Notes: a model not told the origin generated them from the letters alone. Positions 25,630 to 34,685 are shown, counted from the stretch's first letter. The stretch is DNA of 64,000 bases from Rhodospirillales bacterium (GCA_018666775.1 JABIXC010000017.1:496001-560000); one strand, 5' to 3'. A program made the numbers and translations.

Positions 25630-26136
25630 TTAGAGGATAATGCTGATTTTACCATGAGGCCTAAGGGCATCATGGTCCAAAACCGCGCGGCGGCGGCGGA
25701 ATAGAAAATTCCCACGCTCCCCCACTTCCAGAACATGTTCATACCGCCCGATATAGGTATCAATGGTGCCCTTGCGCATCCGGACCACCATAAAATTGGC
25801 AACAATTTCTACACAATCATCATCACAGCCAACAACACGCACATTGGAAATCATGCGACGTGTGTTTGATCGCGGGCTTTCAACAAATGCATCCACGCTT
25901 TGAAGACGCTTAACCCGGCCCTCTAGAACTTCTCTGTTATCTGCAACGATATACAGCGTCTCTTCCGGGCGACCATCTGGATTGTCTGTTGCCGGAATTT
26001 CATAAACTGCATCTTCGGTAAATAATTTCAGCCAGTCATCAAGCAACCAATTGTCTAGAAGGTCTGCTTCTAAATAGAGAAAGTCTTCAATATCGGCACG
26101 CTCAACCTGCCCGCCACCTTTGGAATGCGTGTTCAT
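25630..26136 (-). CDS. Aromatic-ring-hydroxylating dioxygenase, beta subunit
   Basis: A 168-residue protein of the SnoaL-like fold used by Rieske dioxygenase small subunits: the N-terminal EDFLYLEADLLDNWLLDDWLKL helix, the strand FTEDAVYEIPATDN near residue 41, and TRRMISNVRVVG near 92. The C-terminal RYEHVLEVGERGNFLFRRRR-type block is also family-like. It follows the alpha subunit with a 4-base overlap, as expected for an alpha/beta pair. It has a structural role in the hexamer and no catalytic metal. It ends 16 bp from the convergent TonB-like gene. Confidence 0.9.
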   Translation of the reverse strand: MNTHSKGGGQVERADIEDFLYLEADLLDNWLLDDWLKLFTEDAVYEIPATDNPDGRPEETLYIVADNREVLEGRVKRLQSVDAFVESPRSNTRRMISNVRVVGCDDDCVEIVANFMVVRMRKGTIDTYIGRYEHVLEVGERGNFLFRRRRAVLDHDALRPHGKISIIL

Positions 26137-27458
26137 GATGCGCCACCAAGCGGGGAAATGTTTTCGCCCCCGGCCATCAATTCACCCCACCGCCTGTAAA
26201 AAGACCGGATCTGGGTTTCATGGCTCGATAGCTTGTCTTCTTCGGCCCGGGTCTCTTCACCAAAATAACCCCGAGAATAATCAGACCAATTGGTTTCACG
26301 CCAGGCATGGAACCCACGCTGGCATCCTTCAAAGGCTTCGATGTCGTCGGGCGTTGCAAACCCGCCCGGGCCCAAAAATGTATTAAATGCATGCAGCCGT
26401 CGTCTGCGGGCCTCGGCCGGCTCACCGATGGGGGCCAGCGCCCATTGGGTTACTTCCATATAATCAGGCGCCACCGGGTTCACTTGCCGGATCACTGTTG
26501 CCATGATGTCGTTGATCAACAGATTAGGAAACAACATCAGGTTTCGGTCTGTGTCCCCGACCATCGCCGCCGCTTCTGAGCTAAGGCGTTTTTCAAGGCC
26601 AGCGCGCAAAGCATCAATCCTAATTTTCTCCGCCTCTCCCCAGGCCGGTTCCCACCGCGCTACGGGCCGGCCCCAGCCCGCCTTAAAGCAAACAACCCCA
26701 TGGCCATTGCCAAGGTCATAGCCCGTTCCCCCAACACCACCAGAAATATCAGCCCCGATATCTTCCAGATATTGGAAATAGGTCTTGTGCAGGGGGACGG
26801 TGTGATAAAAATCGATGGAATTTTCCACCAAAAGCTTCCAATTGGCCCGGGCTGAATAAAGCTGGGTCCCCTGGATCACCTCCATCCCGTCTTCGCCTTG
26901 ATCAGCGACATAATCAAGATAGGTCTTCGCACGCCCCAGATAGGTTTCAAGGTCCACCGCATCTTTATCAAAGCAGATAAACACAAAGCCTCTGTAATTG
27001 GTGACCCGGGGCACGGCTGTCAGATCGAAATTACAGTTCGATGATTCACCGCCATAAGATTCTTTATCTGGGATATTCAGCACCGCACCGGTATTGGCGA
27101 AGGTCCAGGCGTGATAGAGGCAGCGAAAGGCCTTCGCATTGCCTTTGGGTTCCCGGCATACCTCTGCTCCCCGGTGAGGGCAAGAATTGATGAAGGCCCG
27201 AATCACACCATCATCACCATGAACCAAGATCAGGGGCCTACCCACCAGCGTCCTTGTCCGAAAATCACCGGGGCTGGGCACTTCGGATTCATGGCCAAAA
27301 TAAACCCAGACCTTGTCAAAGACCCTGCGTTGTTCCGCATCAAAAATTGAAGGTTCAATCATGGCGGCCCGGTTGACCTGAAACACGCCTTCGGCGGCGT
27401 TATCAATGATCAACGATCCGTTGCCATCAAGCGATGTGGTCACTACCGGGCTTGGCAT
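26133..27458 (-). CDS. Rieske non-haem iron dioxygenase, alpha subunit
   Basis: A 441-residue large subunit. The Rieske [2Fe-2S] centre is Cys-93, His-95, Cys-113 and His-116 (CPHRGAEV ... CLYHAW). The mononuclear iron site is visible as Asp-216, His-219 and His-224 in ENSIDFYHTVPLH. The start is set at the ATG at 27458 because GGGGAGAG lies just before it and the family N-terminus begins there; an upstream in-frame extension overlaps the dioxygenase gene before it. The enzyme would cis-dihydroxylate or oxidise an aromatic acid, with its reductase and ferredoxin encoded elsewhere. The next gene upstream encodes a gentisate-dioxygenase-type cupin, so a hydroxybenzoate such as salicylate is a reasonable substrate guess. 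Confidence 0.92.
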   Translation of the reverse strand: MPSPVVTTSLDGNGSLIIDNAAEGVFQVNRAAMIEPSIFDAEQRRVFDKVWVYFGHESEVPSPGDFRTRTLVGRPLILVHGDDGVIRAFINSCPHRGAEVCREPKGNAKAFRCLYHAWTFANTGAVLNIPDKESYGGESSNCNFDLTAVPRVTNYRGFVFICFDKDAVDLETYLGRAKTYLDYVADQGEDGMEVIQGTQLYSARANWKLLVENSIDFYHTVPLHKTYFQYLEDIGADISGGVGGTGYDLGNGHGVVCFKAGWGRPVARWEPAWGEAEKIRIDALRAGLEKRLSSEAAAMVGDTDRNLMLFPNLLINDIMATVIRQVNPVAPDYMEVTQWALAPIGEPAEARRRRLHAFNTFLGPGGFATPDDIEAFEGCQRGFHAWRETNWSDYSRGYFGEETRAEEDKLSSHETQIRSFYRRWGELMAGGENISPLGGAS

Positions 27459-27486
27459 TTTTCTCTCCCCAATTTTTTGTCCCGCA

Positions 27487-28536
27487 TTACGTGGCGGGAA
27501 ATTCCTCATAAAAAGCCAGTTTTCGTTGCAAGGGCGCATCATCCACGACAAACACAAAGGCCGGGGTTTTGGATGATCCATTGGCAATTTTGACGGTAGC
27601 ATGGGTGGGAATGGCAAACGTGTCATTTTCAGCAAAGCCCAAGGTGATGCCATCAACTTCGGCTTCGCCTACCCCTTCGATGATGTGCATCACGGCGGAT
27701 GCAGACCGCCGGGTCAAATTCAGGGTTTCACCGGGACGGAGCATTAGGGCAGAAAAGCCAAGGATCGGCAGACATTCCTTGCCGGTTTCTGGATTAACGT
27801 AAGCCAACCAAACCGGGTCACTGGCTGCGGTGTCTGTGGCCAATGCCAGCAAGGATTCGCGAACCTCCACCCAGGGGTAGCGGTAAAGCGGATAAGCTGC
27901 CCGGTCCCGGCCCAAGGACTGGTATGGCACCAGACCGGCCCGGCGATAGCGGGTCTGGGAGGAATCCGGCGCATTGCGCAACGGCTGGGATGGGCCTTCG
28001 ATGGCATAAGATGCCTCAAGATAATAAACCAGCGGCAAATCAAGCGCGTCCATCCAGATCACCGGGCCTGATCCTTCATGACCATGTTCATGCCAGGTAT
28101 CGGCTGGGGTCAGGATCAGGTCACCCTTTTCCATCGGACATTTTTCACCCTCTACCGTGGTGAAACCACCAGAACCTTCGACCACACAGCGGATGGCGCT
28201 GGGCGTGTGTTTATGACACGGGGCCGTTTCACCCGGTTGGATCAATTGCATGCCGATATAAATGCTGGGCGTCGCCATCATATTTTCAAGGCCAAGGCCC
28301 GGATTGCTGAGCGCCAGAACCCTGCGCTCAGCCTTTTCAATGGGGGTCAGCTCACCGGCTTGTAACAACAAGGGGCGAATATCATCATAGCGCCACAAAA
28401 CAGGCTCGGACTTTCGGGCAGGCTTGCCATGGGGCAGCAAGGCCCGAAGATTGGGCCATAATGCCTGCAGATTTTTGCCGTTCAGGTTTTTACGATATTC
28501 AACGGGCAATTCTTCCAGTGTTCCAAGTTCCGCCAT
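27487..28536 (-). CDS. Gentisate 1,2-dioxygenase-type bicupin
   Basis: The 349-residue product has the two-cupin layout of gentisate 1,2-dioxygenase and its relatives (salicylate and 1-hydroxy-2-naphthoate dioxygenases). The N-terminal cupin iron site is visible in [18 protein letters not shown] near residue 108 (H-x-H), with the later His in [10 protein letters not shown] near 148. The C-terminal cupin covers about 250-340 ([20 protein letters not shown]). Members cleave the ring of 1,2- or 1,4-diols using Fe(II). It lies in a minus-strand run aldolase, this gene, Rieske alpha, Rieske beta, 28-42 bp apart, which looks like one catabolic operon. Confidence 0.87.
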   Translation of the reverse strand: MAELGTLEELPVEYRKNLNGKNLQALWPNLRALLPHGKPARKSEPVLWRYDDIRPLLLQAGELTPIEKAERRVLALSNPGLGLENMMATPSIYIGMQLIQPGETAPCHKHTPSAIRCVVEGSGGFTTVEGEKCPMEKGDLILTPADTWHEHGHEGSGPVIWMDALDLPLVYYLEASYAIEGPSQPLRNAPDSSQTRYRRAGLVPYQSLGRDRAAYPLYRYPWVEVRESLLALATDTAASDPVWLAYVNPETGKECLPILGFSALMLRPGETLNLTRRSASAVMHIIEGVGEAEVDGITLGFAENDTFAIPTHATVKIANGSSKTPAFVFVVDDAPLQRKLAFYEEFPAT

Positions 28537-28578
28537 TGGGCTTCCTTATAGGGTTAAGTCGTTATTTAATTTCGGACA

Positions 28579-29388
28579 TTATGACCGCGGCCCACCTTCA
28601 GCGCCATGGCGTTCAAACCAGGGTGCGATTCGGTCATCGGCCGAAACAGGTGCTAGATCACGGCCATTTTCAAACCGGTCCAGTTTTCGGTTATAAAAAC
28701 GCCAACACGCATCCAGAATTTCTGGTTTCAGCCACAGCTTTTTCTTTTCGATTTCTTCGCCTTCAACCCAATCCCATTTGAACCCGGAAGACTGCATCAA
28801 CAGTTGATGACGACAGGCTTTTTCCAAAAAAATGCCCATCAGCATGGCATGTTTGATGGTGTTACCGCAAAAGGTCACCCCGTGATTGGCAACAAACAAT
28901 GCATAAGCGTCCCCCATGGTCGCCGCACAATCGGCACCTAACTGCGGGGTTTTGATCAGGTCTGATGTATCTTTGTAATGGGGGACATTTTCCCCAAAGA
29001 ATGCGCCTTCATGGGCGACGGCGCGCAAGGTTTCATGGGTAGATGAAAACGCCGATGCATAAAATGGGTGGGTGTGCCCTGCCGCTTCAATGTCTGGACG
29101 GGCGCGCAAAAGTTCCGCATGAATGGGCCATTCGGCGTGGACCCAGCGGCCATCGCCTTCCAAAACATTGCCATCGAAATCCATCAGCACCAGATCTTCT
29201 TGGGTACGCACTTCGCCTAGGCTGATGCCTTGCAGTTTCATCCAGAAACCGCGTCCCCCCGGGTCGCGCCACGACATGTGGCCAAGGGTCAGGTCTTCGT
29301 GCCCTTCCATCTCCAGAACCCGGTGGGCACGGATCAATTCCCCAATGCCTTCGTCCAAGATATTACTGCCGGTATTTTTATCGTCCAT
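28579..29388 (-). CDS. Class II aldolase/adducin-family protein
   Basis: About 269 residues. The Zn-binding pattern of class II aldolases is present as HTHPFYASAF (two His) near residue 104 and a later His in FVANHGVTFCG near 182; a Glu/His region follows. The family contains aldolases, phosphate-free sugar epimerases and decarboxylases of aromatic or pyridine acids. As the first gene of a Rieske/gentisate-type operon, either a retro-aldol step on a ring-cleavage product or a decarboxylation is plausible. Three in-frame ATGs compete as start; the one at 29388 is preferred because AGGA lies about ten bases upstream. Confidence 0.82.
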   Translation of the reverse strand: MDDKNTGSNILDEGIGELIRAHRVLEMEGHEDLTLGHMSWRDPGGRGFWMKLQGISLGEVRTQEDLVLMDFDGNVLEGDGRWVHAEWPIHAELLRARPDIEAAGHTHPFYASAFSSTHETLRAVAHEGAFFGENVPHYKDTSDLIKTPQLGADCAATMGDAYALFVANHGVTFCGNTIKHAMLMGIFLEKACRHQLLMQSSGFKWDWVEGEEIEKKKLWLKPEILDACWRFYNRKLDRFENGRDLAPVSADDRIAPWFERHGAEGGPRS

Positions 29389-29447
29389 GGTCATCCGTTC
29401 CTGCCCTGTTATAGCAAGCATTATAACCGGATTTTGATCAGAAACAG

Positions 29448-29478
29448 ATAAATGGGGGTGAAAAACACCCCCATTTAT
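29448..29478 (-). terminator. Terminator after the hydroxylase gene
   Basis: A perfect 13-bp stem ATAAATGGGGGTG / CACCCCCATTTAT with a five-base loop directly follows the stop codon of the minus-strand sterol-desaturase-type gene and separates it from the aldolase operon downstream. Confidence 0.8.
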
Positions 29479-30291
29479 TTAAGCAGATTTTTGTAAGTGT
29501 ATAAGGTCAGGACTTTTGGAATATTCCCTGATTTCGCCGTTTTGTTGATCAATGTCTTTAAACAAAAGCATATCGACCACCTGTTCTGAAGCACCTGGAT
29601 AAAACCCGGTTTCCGCCATGAAGGTATCGGGGTTCCTGAACGTTCCAAAAATCATGTCAAAGACTGCAAAATTCGAGAAATTATAGTTATGAATGCCCCG
29701 ACCATGATGGATTGAATGGGATTCTGGCCTTTGAACGAAATAACCCAGCCAACGCGGTGTTTTAATATTTGCGTGCTGAAAAATTCCGGTAAACGTTGTG
29801 GTTAGCATCACGATGGTGGCAGCCTCAGGCGTAATGCCCACAACAAGCACCAGCGCAACACTTCCGACAAAAACCCAGCCGACCATGTCTTGGGGGCTGA
29901 AATAAAAGGCACCGAATGTATCAAGGCGTTCGGCACTGTGATGCATCTGATGGATGCCCCGCCATAAAGTTGTAGATCGGTGCATGCTCCGATGCCACAG
30001 ATATACGGTTAAATCATAGACCACCAGCCCAATAATTGCTCCACCAACCGTGCCAAGGGAGGATAAATCAAAAAGCTGGTATTGAGACAAATAGGTGTCC
30101 CACGCGATTGGCAAATAAGAAGCAAGTGAGAAATAGACAGCAAAGGCAACAGCCCCTCGCCCCAGCCAAGCCTTAGACTTTGGCAGGTCCTTGCGTCCAG
30201 GGAATGCAAATTCCCATACAATAAGCGCACCATAAATACCAAAAACAGCCAAAGAAACAGGATGCGTTATTACTTCAAAGGGTGTTGGCAT
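29479..30291 (-). CDS. Sterol desaturase / fatty acid hydroxylase family protein
   Basis: A 270-residue membrane protein with several hydrophobic spans and the histidine clusters of the diiron fatty-acid hydroxylase superfamily: LWHRSMHRSTTLWRGIHQMH near residues 98-117 (several H-x3-H and H-x2-HH elements) and SHSIHHGRGIHNYNF near 190. The family oxidises C-H bonds in lipids or sterols using O2. It lies downstream of the AurF-like gene on the same strand, separated by about 90 bp that hold a complex hairpin, so the two may be expressed together. The substrate is unknown. Confidence 0.85.
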   Translation of the reverse strand: MPTPFEVITHPVSLAVFGIYGALIVWEFAFPGRKDLPKSKAWLGRGAVAFAVYFSLASYLPIAWDTYLSQYQLFDLSSLGTVGGAIIGLVVYDLTVYLWHRSMHRSTTLWRGIHQMHHSAERLDTFGAFYFSPQDMVGWVFVGSVALVLVVGITPEAATIVMLTTTFTGIFQHANIKTPRWLGYFVQRPESHSIHHGRGIHNYNFSNFAVFDMIFGTFRNPDTFMAETGFYPGASEQVVDMLLFKDIDQQNGEIREYSKSPDLIHLQKSA

Positions 30292-30319
30292 TATAACCTC
30301 CTATGTCGTTTTAATTCCG

Positions 30320-30366
30320 GGAGCATCAGGGAGGACCGGAAAATTTCCAGCCCGTCCCGATGCTCC
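30320..30366 (-). terminator. Compound hairpin between AurF-like and desaturase genes
   Basis: An outer stem GGAGCATC / GATGCTCC with extra GGGA/TCCC pairing encloses an inner GGAAA-A-TTTCC hairpin. On the minus strand it follows the AurF-like gene and precedes the desaturase-type gene. It could be a terminator or an attenuator; the trailing T run is weak. Confidence 0.55.
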
Positions 30367-30384
30367 GTTTCAAAGTGGATTTTT

Positions 30385-31374
30385 CTACATCAGTGTCGAC
30401 AAAGCAGCCTTGATACGGTTTTGCTGCGCGTCGGTTGTGAATTCCCCCAGAACCTTGAGGAAATGCGGATGTCCGGCACCGGACAAAATATATTGCCAGC
30501 GGTATGCCTTCAAAAGACCATCGGCAACACTTTGATGGATTCCATCACTGAGAACGCGTTGCCCGGTTTCGACAAAATATTTGGCATCATTCACGGCCTG
30601 GCCCTGAAGAATGCCATCCACGGCAACCACCAAATCGATGAGTTCATCAACAGCCGTATCGCGCTCGGCCGGGGTCACATCTGCATTGCAGCGGCGCCAT
30701 TCAAGCTCATCCAGAATTGCGTGCTGGCGTTCTTCCTGCCAATGGTAAAGAAAGACATCCTTGAACAAGGGCGACAGGTTATCGTCCGATGCGATGCTTT
30801 CCTGATAGTGGCTCTGGGTGAACAGTTCAATGTGCAGGGTCAGGCCCAATACAGCCCAATTACCCTTCCCCAACACCACGCCTGCCACTGCATCGGGGTC
30901 CGGGGCCGCAAATTGGTAGCCAGCGGGCATGACCGCACCGGCCAGAGCATCAACCCGGCGAAACAGTTCCTGATGCTTCACCTCTTCGATGGAAAAACGA
31001 TTGAGCGCCTCTTGGGCTACGGAATTTCCGAGCTGATCATCATAGAGTTCAGCCACTTTGGTATCGATGAACCGTTCCACCAATCCAAATATATTGGCAT
31101 ACGTCCGGCCCTGAATTTGGCTCAGATAGCGTTTTTCAGATTCTGTCAAATAGCTGAATTCTGAAATCAGGCTGAGCCCGTCTGGCAAAAATTTATGCCC
31201 GAGATCAAATGAACGGCCCTGAATGACATCTTTATCGATGTCCCAAGACACTTTTTTTGATGCTGCAATGCATCCTGCATATCGGGCGGTGACATCCCTG
31301 CCCTGACTGCGTGTTCCGGCATTGGCAAAGACTGGATTAATTTCTTTCACTTGTGTGTCGATTGAAATGGTCAT
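30385..31374 (-). CDS. AurF-like diiron oxygenase (ferritin-like)
   Basis: A 329-residue helical protein. Starting at the ATG at 31374 (GGAG nine bases upstream), the metal ligands fall in the AurF pattern: Glu-100, Glu-131 with His-134 (E-x2-H in EEVKHQE), Glu-183, then His-211, Glu-215 and His-218 (H-x3-E-x2-H in YHWQEERQH). AurF itself has the same order and almost the same spacings. AurF oxidises 4-aminobenzoate to 4-nitrobenzoate in steps through the hydroxylamine. An N-oxygenase or hydroxylase role is likely, but substrate is unknown. It is divergent from a TetR gene with palindromes in between, so that regulator probably controls it. Upstream in-frame codons beyond 31374 lack a ribosome site. 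Confidence 0.78.
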   Translation of the reverse strand: MTISIDTQVKEINPVFANAGTRSQGRDVTARYAGCIAASKKVSWDIDKDVIQGRSFDLGHKFLPDGLSLISEFSYLTESEKRYLSQIQGRTYANIFGLVERFIDTKVAELYDDQLGNSVAQEALNRFSIEEVKHQELFRRVDALAGAVMPAGYQFAAPDPDAVAGVVLGKGNWAVLGLTLHIELFTQSHYQESIASDDNLSPLFKDVFLYHWQEERQHAILDELEWRRCNADVTPAERDTAVDELIDLVVAVDGILQGQAVNDAKYFVETGQRVLSDGIHQSVADGLLKAYRWQYILSGAGHPHFLKVLGEFTTDAQQNRIKAALSTLM

Positions 31375-31416
31375 TTTTTGTCTCCTATTGAATTTATTAA
31401 AAGCACCAAACAAACT

Positions 31417-31434
31417 GTATGGTACGTAACATAC
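31417..31434. promoter_or_regulatory. Putative TetR operator 1
   Basis: Inverted repeat GTATG-N8-CATAC, 43 bases upstream of the AurF-like start codon, in the gap shared with the TetR gene. Flanking CAAAC and GTTTG add outer dyad symmetry. Confidence 0.5.
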
Positions 31435-31566
31435 TATTTGGTTTGTTTTTGGCAAGGTAAAATATAAAAAAATTGAAATTTCTATTATCTATCTGTAATA
31501 AATAGATAATTTAGGGTGGTTGGCGGCCTTTACGGGGTTTGCACTTGACACAACGGCCCTAACTAC

Positions 31567-31584
31567 ATACCTATTGGTTGGTAT
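31567..31584. promoter_or_regulatory. Putative TetR operator 2
   Basis: Inverted repeat ATACC-N8-GGTAT, 23 bases upstream of the TetR start codon. It has the same 18-base length and 5-8-5 layout as operator 1, which supports both as sites for the adjacent regulator. Confidence 0.5.
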
Positions 31585-31606
31585 TTAGAGAAAAAACGAG
31601 GGTAAA

Positions 31607-32218
31607 ATGGCGATAAAAGGCGAAGAAACCAAAACCAAAATTCTGGATGCAGCCAAGCAACTGGTGATGGACCGGGGTTTTGCAGGCACCTCTATTGATG
31701 AAATCATCAAAGGCACAGACGTAACCAAAGGCGCCTTTTTTCACCACTTTTCATCCAAATCTGATCTGGCAGAGGCCCTTTTGAACCGATACGCAGAAGA
31801 TGATGTGAACTTATTTCTTCACTATTCAGAAAAGGCCAAAACGCTCAGCGATGATCCCTTGAAACAAGCCCTTTTGTTCATCGGGATGTTCGAAACCTTT
31901 CTGGAAGAATTGGAAGAACCATTTCCCGGCTGCATGTTTGCCAGTTACATCTATGAAGGGGAACAATTTGACCCAACGGTCCACGCATTCATAGAAACAT
32001 CCCTGAAGGCCTGGGAACAGATTTATGAAGAACGGTTCGATGCCGTTCTTGCCATGTACAAGCCAAAATTAAGAATAACTGCAAAGCAGTTGGCGGAAAC
32101 CTTCGTCTGCTTACTTGAAGGTGCCTTTCTGGTGGCACGATCGCGCAATGATACCGGACTGATCATTCGCCAATCGCGCCAATTCAGAAAATATCTGGAA
32201 TTTTTGTTTTATGACTAG
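31607..32218 (+). CDS. TetR-family transcriptional regulator
   Basis: A 203-residue repressor-type protein. The N-terminal helix-turn-helix is typical: TKTKILDAAKQLVMDRGFAG (residues 6-25), TSIDEIIKGTDVTKGAFFHHF (25-46) and SKSDLAEALLNRY. The C-terminal ligand domain (about 60-200) has no recognisable ligand signature. The ATG has GAGGG seven bases upstream. It is divergent from the AurF-like/desaturase genes and has a palindrome of matching layout before each gene, so autoregulation and control of the oxygenase genes are likely. It ends six bases from the convergent aldo/keto reductase. Confidence 0.93.
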   Translation: MAIKGEETKTKILDAAKQLVMDRGFAGTSIDEIIKGTDVTKGAFFHHFSSKSDLAEALLNRYAEDDVNLFLHYSEKAKTLSDDPLKQALLFIGMFETFLEELEEPFPGCMFASYIYEGEQFDPTVHAFIETSLKAWEQIYEERFDAVLAMYKPKLRITAKQLAETFVCLLEGAFLVARSRNDTGLIIRQSRQFRKYLEFLFYD

Positions 32219-32224
32219 CCTTGA

Positions 32225-33199
32225 TCAAACCGCGATAAAATCCGTTTCGTAAAGATCTTCCAGCCGCTTTAAAACATCCGTCGGCAATGGCCCCATTTCA
32301 ACTGCTTTCAGTGCCGCATCCACATGTTCGGGCGCCCCAATCCCGACCAAAGCCAGTGACAAATGGGGACATGAAATCGCAAACCGGACACCGGCCTGGG
32401 CGCGCGTGCCGCAAGTGTCCCCAATGGCTTCCACAACTGATGCCACCTTTCTGATTTCCGTTTCTTTATCTGTTTCCTTGGTCATCATGGAAACCCGGCG
32501 ATCGCCAACATCCTGGGCGATAATCCCCGCATCCAGAATCCGAATACCCAGCACCCCCATGTCGTGGCGTTTACACGCATCAACAATTCCATCAAGGCGC
32601 TGGCCGGTCCAGCTGTCTGGCATGGTCCGGGCCGCACTGGGATTGACCATATTGTAAAACACCTGTGCAGAATCAAAGCGATCACTTTCGATCACTTGGT
32701 GCAGGGATGGCACATCGCCAAGGGCCGTGAAACCCACGAAATCACAGCGCCCTGCCTGTTTCATTTTTTCCATGCCTTCCAAAATGCCGCCGGGGCCGAG
32801 AATATCTTCGGGCGTAATGGCACGGGCATCATCGAGACCGGGATCAATGCGGTTGTGAAGCTGTAATAAATCGACCTTGTCTCGTCTTAGGCGCGACAAA
32901 CACCCATCAAGATGTTCTTCGACCTGGCCTATAAAATCACCCTGATCGGGCTCTAAGGTCAGCTTGGTGGAAATATGCGCATCCCCCGCCTCTGCCTCTT
33001 CCAGCAATTCGCCAAGGGCAGATTCAGAACCATAAGCCTCTGCCGTATCAAACCAGTTGATCCCACCCTTTAACGCCGCATCAATGGCACGGCGGCGGTC
33101 TTCTATGGTGCCATTGATCAAAAGGCCGCCGACTTTGCCGCAGCCAAAACCAATTTCTGACACCTTCAATCCAGTTTTTCCAAACGTCCGGTATTTCAT
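32225..33199 (-). CDS. Aldo/keto reductase family oxidoreductase
   Basis: The 324-residue product has the AKR barrel start MKYRTFGKTGLKVSEIGFGC, catalytic Asp and Tyr in NWFDTAEAYGSE near residue 49, the Lys in HISTKLTL near 79 and a His in LLQLHNRIDP near 116. These make up the Asp-Tyr-Lys-His tetrad. It would reduce an aldehyde or ketone with NADPH. It is followed upstream by the M20-type and M29-type genes on the same strand (28 and 12 bp gaps), so it may reduce a product of those enzymes. Confidence 0.9.
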   Translation of the reverse strand: MKYRTFGKTGLKVSEIGFGCGKVGGLLINGTIEDRRRAIDAALKGGINWFDTAEAYGSESALGELLEEAEAGDAHISTKLTLEPDQGDFIGQVEEHLDGCLSRLRRDKVDLLQLHNRIDPGLDDARAITPEDILGPGGILEGMEKMKQAGRCDFVGFTALGDVPSLHQVIESDRFDSAQVFYNMVNPSAARTMPDSWTGQRLDGIVDACKRHDMGVLGIRILDAGIIAQDVGDRRVSMMTKETDKETEIRKVASVVEAIGDTCGTRAQAGVRFAISCPHLSLALVGIGAPEHVDAALKAVEMGPLPTDVLKRLEDLYETDFIAV

Positions 33200-33227
33200 G
33201 ACGGCCCCCCCATTGGCTTTTATGGCA

Positions 33228-34685
33228 TCAAACGAATTCTGGTTTTTCTTTTAAATAATGCTCGCGCATTTGCGGGCGGAACGTTTCCATCATGGCCCGG
33301 TTCAGGTCTGCGGGTGGGTCTTGGCCCACCGGCAACAAGGGCCGGTATTCGGCACCGGCCAATTCATCGCGAAAGCTGTCCCATGCGGTTTCCACCAATT
33401 CCGGTTTCATCAGGAAATCAAGTGCCGATGCGGCCAACGTCCCTGCCCCGGCCAAGGCCCCCTTATGGGCAATGGATGTGGCCAACGCCACCCCTGCGGC
33501 CCAGTGGTGATAGCTGATATTGGGGATATTACCGGGATAATAGAATTTCGATGTTGGCACCTTCCACGAAACATCCCCCGCATCATTGGCAGAAAAACGC
33601 TGCTCGGCTGGCCCATCAAGGCTGTTCACGGTGTGATGAAGGCCATCGACAGCCACGCCTGCACTTTTCTGTAAGGAACGGGCCAGTTCTTCTTCTGCCT
33701 TGTCCCATTCGGGCATGCCGACACATTCGATATTGCGCTGCACCACTTCGGCGACCGTTTGATTGCCACGCACGGGCCACACCGCTGATAACACGGTGTA
33801 TTCCCATTCAGTATTTGTCATCAACGCCGCCCCTTCGGCGACTTTCTTGGCGTGTTCAAACAGTTTTTCAGCACCCTCAGCCGTTGCATCCCGAAAGTAC
33901 CACCAGATTTTTGTGCATTTGGGAATGACATTGGGCTGATGGCCACCTTCCAGAACCACCCGATGGATACGCGATGTTGGCGGCATGTGTTCGCGGTACT
34001 GGGCCAGCCCCGCATCCATCATCATCAAACCATCAAGGGCATCCCGTGCCTTCCACGGGGCTGTTCCCGCATGGGCGCTTTCACCGTTAAAGGTAAAAAT
34101 GGCGGAGACAAGGGCCGATTGTAACATCCCATAACCAACCCGCAGGTCCGCCCCGATATGGGGATGCAACGCAATATCCACATCATCGAAATAGCCGTCG
34201 CGAACAAAATAAGGGCGCGATAAAACCTGTTCTTCTGCTGGTGCGCCTAAAATTCGGAGGGTGCCAGGGATGTTGAATTGCTCCATCACCCGCTTAACGG
34301 CGATGGCGGCACCGATCATGACCGCGCCATTCACGTTGTGGCCTTCACAATGTCCGGGCGCGCCTTCGGTGATGGGCGTTTGTTCTGTGACACCCGACTT
34401 TTGGCTGTTATCAGGGTTGGCATCAAATTCTGTGTGGATCGTAATAACGGGTTTACCAGAACCAAATTCACCCAGAAAGGCCGTGGGGAATCCGGAAAGG
34501 CCGCGCTTCATCTTGAAGCCCTCCTTTTCCAAAAGACCGCTCATCAAGGCGGCACTTTCGTATTCCTGATTGCCCAGTTCCCCAAAATAAAAAATGTTAT
34601 CGCCCACTAGGCTAATGGCCTTCGCATTGGCCGCTATACAATCAAACGCCGCACGTTTTTCAGGCGACAAATTATCCATATTCAT
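33228..34685 (-). CDS. M20-family amidohydrolase (AbgB-like)
   Basis: A 485-residue metal-dependent amidohydrolase of the M20D group, most like the p-aminobenzoyl-glutamate hydrolase subunit AbgB. Metal and catalytic positions seen are GAPAEEQVL (paired Glu), ALHPHIG (His) and the late SYHHWAAG (His). The first metal motif is changed: the usual GHGCGHN of relatives reads GHCEGHN here, so a Glu occupies the normal Cys ligand position. FTFNGESAHAGTAPWKARDAL is the dimerisation-domain signature. Relatives remove acyl groups from aromatic amines, and one related enzyme (NaaA) deaminates a nitroanthranilate. The substrate here is unknown; it is in a group with NicX-like and AKR genes. Confidence 0.83.
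   Translation of the reverse strand: MNMDNLSPEKRAAFDCIAANAKAISLVGDNIFYFGELGNQEYESAALMSGLLEKEGFKMKRGLSGFPTAFLGEFGSGKPVITIHTEFDANPDNSQKSGVTEQTPITEGAPGHCEGHNVNGAVMIGAAIAVKRVMEQFNIPGTLRILGAPAEEQVLSRPYFVRDGYFDDVDIALHPHIGADLRVGYGMLQSALVSAIFTFNGESAHAGTAPWKARDALDGLMMMDAGLAQYREHMPPTSRIHRVVLEGGHQPNVIPKCTKIWWYFRDATAEGAEKLFEHAKKVAEGAALMTNTEWEYTVLSAVWPVRGNQTVAEVVQRNIECVGMPEWDKAEEELARSLQKSAGVAVDGLHHTVNSLDGPAEQRFSANDAGDVSWKVPTSKFYYPGNIPNISYHHWAAGVALATSIAHKGALAGAGTLAASALDFLMKPELVETAWDSFRDELAGAEYRPLLPVGQDPPADLNRAMMETFRPQMREHYLKEKPEFV

Noticed and set aside
27459-27656. Longer Rieske alpha subunit
   Set aside because: The extra 66 codons overlap the gentisate-type gene, have no family similarity, and a clear GGGGAGAG site precedes the ATG at 27458.
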